Origin: Treponema sp. JC4
GTDB taxonomy: Bacteria > Spirochaetota > Spirochaetia > Treponematales > Treponemataceae
Assembly: GCF_000260795.1 (NCBI RefSeq)
Contig: NZ_AJGU01000011.1
Location: 1 to 64,000, forward strand
Length of the DNA stretch: 64,000 bases
Direction: 5' to 3'
Part shown: positions 60,336 through 64,000 of the stretch, piece after piece
Layout of the letters: each line of letters opens with the position of its first letter
How positions within the stretch are numbered: the stretch's first letter is position 1
Position numbers and translations under genes: made by a program
The notes under the pieces: generated by a model
The model's database searches: none
What the model was told of the DNA's origin: nothing
Seen by the model: the letters and a program-made list of their open reading frames with translations, nothing else

Positions 60336-60807
60336 ACAGGAAAAAGACAGCATTTACAAAACCTATAATCAGCGGATTTTTTTCTTTCTTAGGAGCAAGG
60401 GTCTGAATGAAGCTGATGCGGAAGATTTATGCGAAAATGTCTTTGTTAAATTTTATAAGTCTTTAGATACCTTTGATTCCTCAAAAACAGCTCCTTCTAC
60501 CTGGCTTTACCGTATTACGAATAATTCCCTTATTGATTTTTTCAGAACCAGGAAAATCCATTCGGAGCTAAATGAAAATTTATCTTACATAGACGAAACT
60601 ATGGATAATATTTTAAATGCAGAAACCCTTACAGAACTATCTCAGGCTCTTATGCGTCTGGACGAGCGCGAAAGGGCTCTTGTAGTTCTTGTATATTATA
60701 ACGATAGAAGCTTAAAAGAAGCCTCTGAAATCTTAAAAATGAGTTACAGCAATGCAAAAATCGTAATGAAAAAAACTCTTTCTCAGTTAAAACAATTTTT
60801 GGAGTAG
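60328..60807 (+). CDS. ECF-type RNA polymerase sigma factor
   Basis: About 159 aa with both sigma-70 regions: region 2 (ADAEDLCENVFVKFYKSLDTF, STWLYRITNNSLIDFFR) and region 4 (RALVVLVYYNDRSLKEASEI, MSYSNAKIVMKKTLSQLK). ATGs at 60307, 60325 and 60328 are possible; the last gives the start MTEQEKDSIYKTYNQ and overlaps the upstream stop. No anti-sigma gene follows; the next genes are the exporter. It is expected to read the paired promoter elements at 54053 and 60085, which would tie precursor and exporter expression together. Confidence 0.92.
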   Translation: MTEQEKDSIYKTYNQRIFFFLRSKGLNEADAEDLCENVFVKFYKSLDTFDSSKTAPSTWLYRITNNSLIDFFRTRKIHSELNENLSYIDETMDNILNAETLTELSQALMRLDERERALVVLVYYNDRSLKEASEILKMSYSNAKIVMKKTLSQLKQFLE

Positions 60808-60816
60808 GAAATTTTT

Positions 60817-61950
60817 ATGAAGCGTTCAATTTTCAGAAAATCAGCATTAGACAGAATTGCCTCTCTGGATCAGCTTGATCAGACAATGACGGTTGTTAAA
60901 CCTTCAAGCGTATTTGCCCTTATATCTGTGGGAATTATTCTTGCGGTAGCCCTGGCCTGGGGTATTGTAGGGTCAATTCCTGATGTGGTAAACGGCACAG
61001 GTATAATAATGAACATTGATAATGTGGTCAGCGTAAAATACACAAATCAGGGAACTGTTAAGAATGTGTTTGTTTCTCACGGCGACTATGTTCAGAATGG
61101 TCAGATTATTGCCCGTATGGAACGCCAGGATATCCTTGATAAAATCAAGCTGGAAGAAAAAAAACTGGAGGGGCTTTTGCAGATGCAGGAGGTTATCCGC
61201 CAGGCTCTTAAAAACGGAACTTCAAAGCAGGGGATGATGAAGTCGCTTTATGATCAGGGACTTATTACTGAATCTGAATTTTTGAATTCCCGCCAGACAG
61301 AACTTAATATTCAGCAGCAGATAACAGAAGAAAAACAGCAGATTCTGGTTTTGAATGATAATTATCAGACAGCAACTCAGGTAACTGCTACGGTAAGCGG
61401 ACGCGTAATGGAAGTTCCTGTTCGCCGCGGAGATTATATTCAGCCGGGAAGCACGGTTGCGGTAATTGAAGCTGGCGATGGAAAATCTTCTTACGGTGCA
61501 CTTGTCTACTTTTCTGCACAGGATGGTAAAAAGGTAAAACCCGGAATGAAAATCGGAATTATTCCAACTACTGTAAAGCAGGAGGAGTTTGGTTACATTC
61601 AGGGAATTATTACTGATATTTCTGAATTTCCTGTAAGCGACAATTATCTTGTAGCAAGCCTTCAGAATACTTCTTTGGCACAGACCTTCCATCAAATTTC
61701 AAATCCTATAGAAGCTAAAGTCAGCATTATCCCGGATCCTTCAACTTATTCCGGCTATAAGTGGTCTTCATCAAAAGGTCCTGCCCAGAAAATCGGCTCC
61801 GGCTTTATTTGTGGAGCCAAGGTAACAACTGGTTCCCGCAGGCCGATTTCTCTGCTTCTTCCTACTATAAAAAAGAAGCTTTTGGGAATTGGTGATGAAA
61901 GAGTAAATCAGCAGGTACAGCAACAGCAGCCTCAGCAAGGAAGCAGATAA
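60817..61950 (+). CDS. HlyD-family adaptor of an NHLM-type peptide export system
   Basis: A 377-aa membrane-fusion protein. One membrane segment (about 32-52, SVFALISVGIILAVALAWGI) followed by GSIPDVVNGTGIIMNID matches the NHLM bacteriocin secretion protein group. A split biotinyl-lipoyl domain (VFVSHGDYVQNGQIIARMER; GRVMEVPVRRGDYIQPGS) flanks a coiled coil of about 80 residues. The C-terminus is a Gln-rich tail. It connects the ABC exporter to the outer-membrane TolC. Its TAA stop shares one base with the ATG of the next gene. TTGGAG is the ribosome site. Confidence 0.9.
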   Translation: MKRSIFRKSALDRIASLDQLDQTMTVVKPSSVFALISVGIILAVALAWGIVGSIPDVVNGTGIIMNIDNVVSVKYTNQGTVKNVFVSHGDYVQNGQIIARMERQDILDKIKLEEKKLEGLLQMQEVIRQALKNGTSKQGMMKSLYDQGLITESEFLNSRQTELNIQQQITEEKQQILVLNDNYQTATQVTATVSGRVMEVPVRRGDYIQPGSTVAVIEAGDGKSSYGALVYFSAQDGKKVKPGMKIGIIPTTVKQEEFGYIQGIITDISEFPVSDNYLVASLQNTSLAQTFHQISNPIEAKVSIIPDPSTYSGYKWSSSKGPAQKIGSGFICGAKVTTGSRRPISLLLPTIKKKLLGIGDERVNQQVQQQQPQQGSR

Positions 61951-64000
61951 TGTTTGAGTTTTTAAAACGTAAATCAAAGACAAAAACGCCTACTGTTCTC
62001 CAGATGGAAGCCCTTGAATGTGGAGCGGCCTGCCTTGGAATGATTTTAGGCTACTATCATAAATACGTTTCTCTTGAAGTACTTCGCGTTCAGTGCGGTG
62101 TTTCCCGCGACGGTACAAAGGCTTCCAATATGCTCAGGGCTGCAGAAGGCTATGGTCTTATTGCAAAGGGCTTTAAAATGGAAGTTGAAGATCTTAGGGA
62201 AGTAAAAGGTCCTGCAATCATCTTCTGGAATTTTAATCACTTTGTTGTTTTTGAACGCTTTAAGGGCGATAAAGTCTATCTGAATGACCCGGCTCTTGGA
62301 AAACGCACAGTTTCTCTTCAGGAATTTGATGAATCCTTTACCGGTGTTGTTCTTACCTTTGAAAAAGGAGAAAAGTTTACTCCGAGCGGAACAAAACCCC
62401 GTATCTGGCACAGACTAAAAAAACGACTTACAGGACTCAAGTCTATTTTTACCTTCCTGGGCTTTTTGAGTTTCCTCTTCCTTATTCCGGGTTTTGTATA
62501 TCCGACTTTTTCCCGCTTCTTTATAGATGAAATTTTAGTAAAAAATTCCATGAATCTTCTGAAGCCACTTCTTGTAATCATGGTTTTCTCCTGCATAATA
62601 AACGTGGTTTTGCAGGCAATTCAAAGTCTTGTCCTTATTCGTTTTCAGGCACGTTTGAGTCTTTCTTCGGCATCCAGATTTATCTATCATATTTTCAGAA
62701 TGCCGGCTCAGTTTTTTGTACAGCGTCTTCCGGGTGAACTTTGTAGCCGAATCGCTTCCTGCGACTCTGTTGCCAGTCTTGTTTCCGGCCGCTTAATTAG
62801 TGTAGTAATCAATCTTATAAGCGCAGTCTTTTTCCTTGTCCTGATGATTATGTATGACCTGCCACTTACAATTATTTCTCTGATTACAACCCTTATTCAG
62901 GTTATCATTTTCAGAGTTACTTCAGAAAGAATTAAAAATAAGTCTTTTAAAATTCAGATGGAATCGGGAAAACTTGGTGGTATTACCATGTCAGGCCTTG
63001 AAATGATTGAATCAATAAAGGCTTCCGGTTCTGAAAATGACTTTTTTATGCAGTGGTCTGGTCAGCAGGCTAAGGTTCTTCTGGAAAATCAAAGGCTTGT
63101 AAAAATTAATACGGCAAACTCAATCGGTCCTCAGGTTATTTCTTCTTTACAGAGCATTTTGATTTTGACTCTTGGTGCCCTGCGCGTTATGGACGGGCAT
63201 CTTACAATTGGTATGCTTATGGCCTTTCAGGTACTGCTTTCTCATTTTACGGGTCCGATCGGCTCTTTTATGGAACTAGGAGCTTCGCTTTTAAGTACCA
63301 ACGCCGACATGCAGCGTATAGACGACGTAATGGATTACGAAGTGCCTAAGATTTTTAAGGATGATTTTGAAGAGGATGAGGCAGCTGGGGCTAAGACTGA
63401 AGCTTCCCAGGTTCCTGCTCCAAAAATTTACACACCGATTAAAAAACTTGATGGCTATATTTCTCTTAAAGATATTTCCTTTGGTTATTCACCTCTGGCA
63501 GCACCTTTAATAACCGGGCTTAATATTGAATTTACCCCGGGAAAGCGCGTTGCTCTTGTTGGCGCAACCGGCTCGGGCAAATCAACAATAGGAAAATTGA
63601 TTAGTGCCCTTTATAAACCCTGGAGCGGGGAACTGCTTTTTGACGGAAAACCTCTGAGTCAGATTGAGCGTCGTGTTTTTGCTTCCTCGGTAGCGGTGGT
63701 AAATCAGAGCGTTTCGCTTTTTGAAGGTACTGTAAAAGATAACCTTACCATGTGGAATACAACAATTCCTCAGGAAGTTTATATTCAGGCGGCAAAAGAT
63801 GCCTGCATTCACGATGAGATTACTTCGCGGCCTGGCGGCTACAGTTCAAAGGTGGGCGAGGGCGGAAGAAACTTCAGCGGTGGTCAGAGGCAGCGACTTG
63901 AAATTGCCCGTGCTCTTGCGGCTAACCCGCGCATTATCGTTATGGATGAAGCAACCTCTGCCCTGGATGCAATTACAGAGCAGAAGGTAGATGCAAATAT
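61950..64000 (+). CDS. C39-peptidase ABC exporter, NHLM type (C-terminus outside window)
   Basis: An open frame of 683 codons runs to the window end. Residues about 10-140 are a C39 peptidase: catalytic Cys in ALECGAACLGM, His in FNHFVVFE and Asp in LNDPA. Next is a six-helix membrane domain, then the ATPase with Walker A VGATGSGKST, Q-loop VNQSVSLFEG, signature FSGGQRQRLEIARAL and Walker B IIVMDEATSALD. It should cut precursor leaders after the GG motif and export the mature peptides. A further NHLM transporter or modifying enzymes may lie beyond 64000. Confidence 0.93.
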   Translation, partial: MFEFLKRKSKTKTPTVLQMEALECGAACLGMILGYYHKYVSLEVLRVQCGVSRDGTKASNMLRAAEGYGLIAKGFKMEVEDLREVKGPAIIFWNFNHFVVFERFKGDKVYLNDPALGKRTVSLQEFDESFTGVVLTFEKGEKFTPSGTKPRIWHRLKKRLTGLKSIFTFLGFLSFLFLIPGFVYPTFSRFFIDEILVKNSMNLLKPLLVIMVFSCIINVVLQAIQSLVLIRFQARLSLSSASRFIYHIFRMPAQFFVQRLPGELCSRIASCDSVASLVSGRLISVVINLISAVFFLVLMIMYDLPLTIISLITTLIQVIIFRVTSERIKNKSFKIQMESGKLGGITMSGLEMIESIKASGSENDFFMQWSGQQAKVLLENQRLVKINTANSIGPQVISSLQSILILTLGALRVMDGHLTIGMLMAFQVLLSHFTGPIGSFMELGASLLSTNADMQRIDDVMDYEVPKIFKDDFEEDEAAGAKTEASQVPAPKIYTPIKKLDGYISLKDISFGYSPLAAPLITGLNIEFTPGKRVALVGATGSGKSTIGKLISALYKPWSGELLFDGKPLSQIERRVFASSVAVVNQSVSLFEGTVKDNLTMWNTTIPQEVYIQAAKDACIHDEITSRPGGYSSKVGEGGRNFSGGQRQRLEIARALAANPRIIVMDEATSALDAITEQKVDAN

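Overview
The window looks like the chromosome of a saccharolytic, host-associated spirochaete, most likely a rumen or gut Treponema. This rests on the S21 ribosomal protein, the moderate-to-low GC, the many spirochaete-style lipoproteins, the YesMN/LplABC-type sugar systems, and an NHLM-type export system. No rRNA, tRNA or CRISPR array was seen.

Layout. (1) 1-4935, minus strand: a cysteine-synthase homologue, nitrogenase-like alpha and beta subunits and a LysR regulator, read as one unit. Its partners lie at 28664-31014: a NifH-like reductase, a NifX-like carrier and a minimal NifB-like radical SAM enzyme. All three transcription units carry the same pair of 19-bp palindromes around their promoters. 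The set (H, D, K, B, X, no EN) next to a sulfur-assimilation gene fits a group IV nitrogenase-like system such as methylthio-alkane reductase better than N2 fixation. (2) 4990-26718: a beta-1,3-glucan utilisation locus with an LplBC-type importer, GH16, a clan-A-like glycosidase fused to an apparent outer-membrane barrel, two GH128 enzymes, small secreted and lipoprotein accessory proteins, a permuted GH3 beta-glucosidase and a YesMN-type two-component system. A conserved upstream box precedes four of its transcription units. (3) 26745-28545: a lipoprotein with a G8 tract against its promoter, then an acetolactate decarboxylase. (4) 31021-38804: a broken moeA copy fused head-to-head to a broken ZIP transporter, a lipoprotein, and a compact molybdoenzyme operon (NuoF/GltD-type flavoprotein, FdhA-type catalytic subunit, MoeA). 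(5) 38923-52238: rpsU, a prepilin peptidase, a chemoreceptor with a sugar-binding lipoprotein, a SpoIIE/RsbW/STAS partner-switching set, a PreA-like dehydrogenase, GH35 beta-galactosidase, an HD-GYP protein and a MATE exporter. (6) 52307-64000: a peptide secretion system with TolC, three tandem GG-leader precursors, an ECF sigma factor, an HlyD adaptor and a C39-peptidase ABC exporter (cut by the window end). A nearly identical ECF-like promoter stands before the first precursor and before the sigma operon. Three related lipoproteins are inserted on the opposite strand.

How it works together (inference): the sugar locus hydrolyses beta-1,3-glucan outside the cell, imports the products and trims them. 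The nitrogenase-like regulon probably releases sulfur from organic thioethers when sulfur is scarce. The last region makes and exports bacteriocin-like peptides under a dedicated sigma factor. Many genes appear to be leaderless, with the -10 box 5-8 nt before the ATG and no Shine-Dalgarno sequence.
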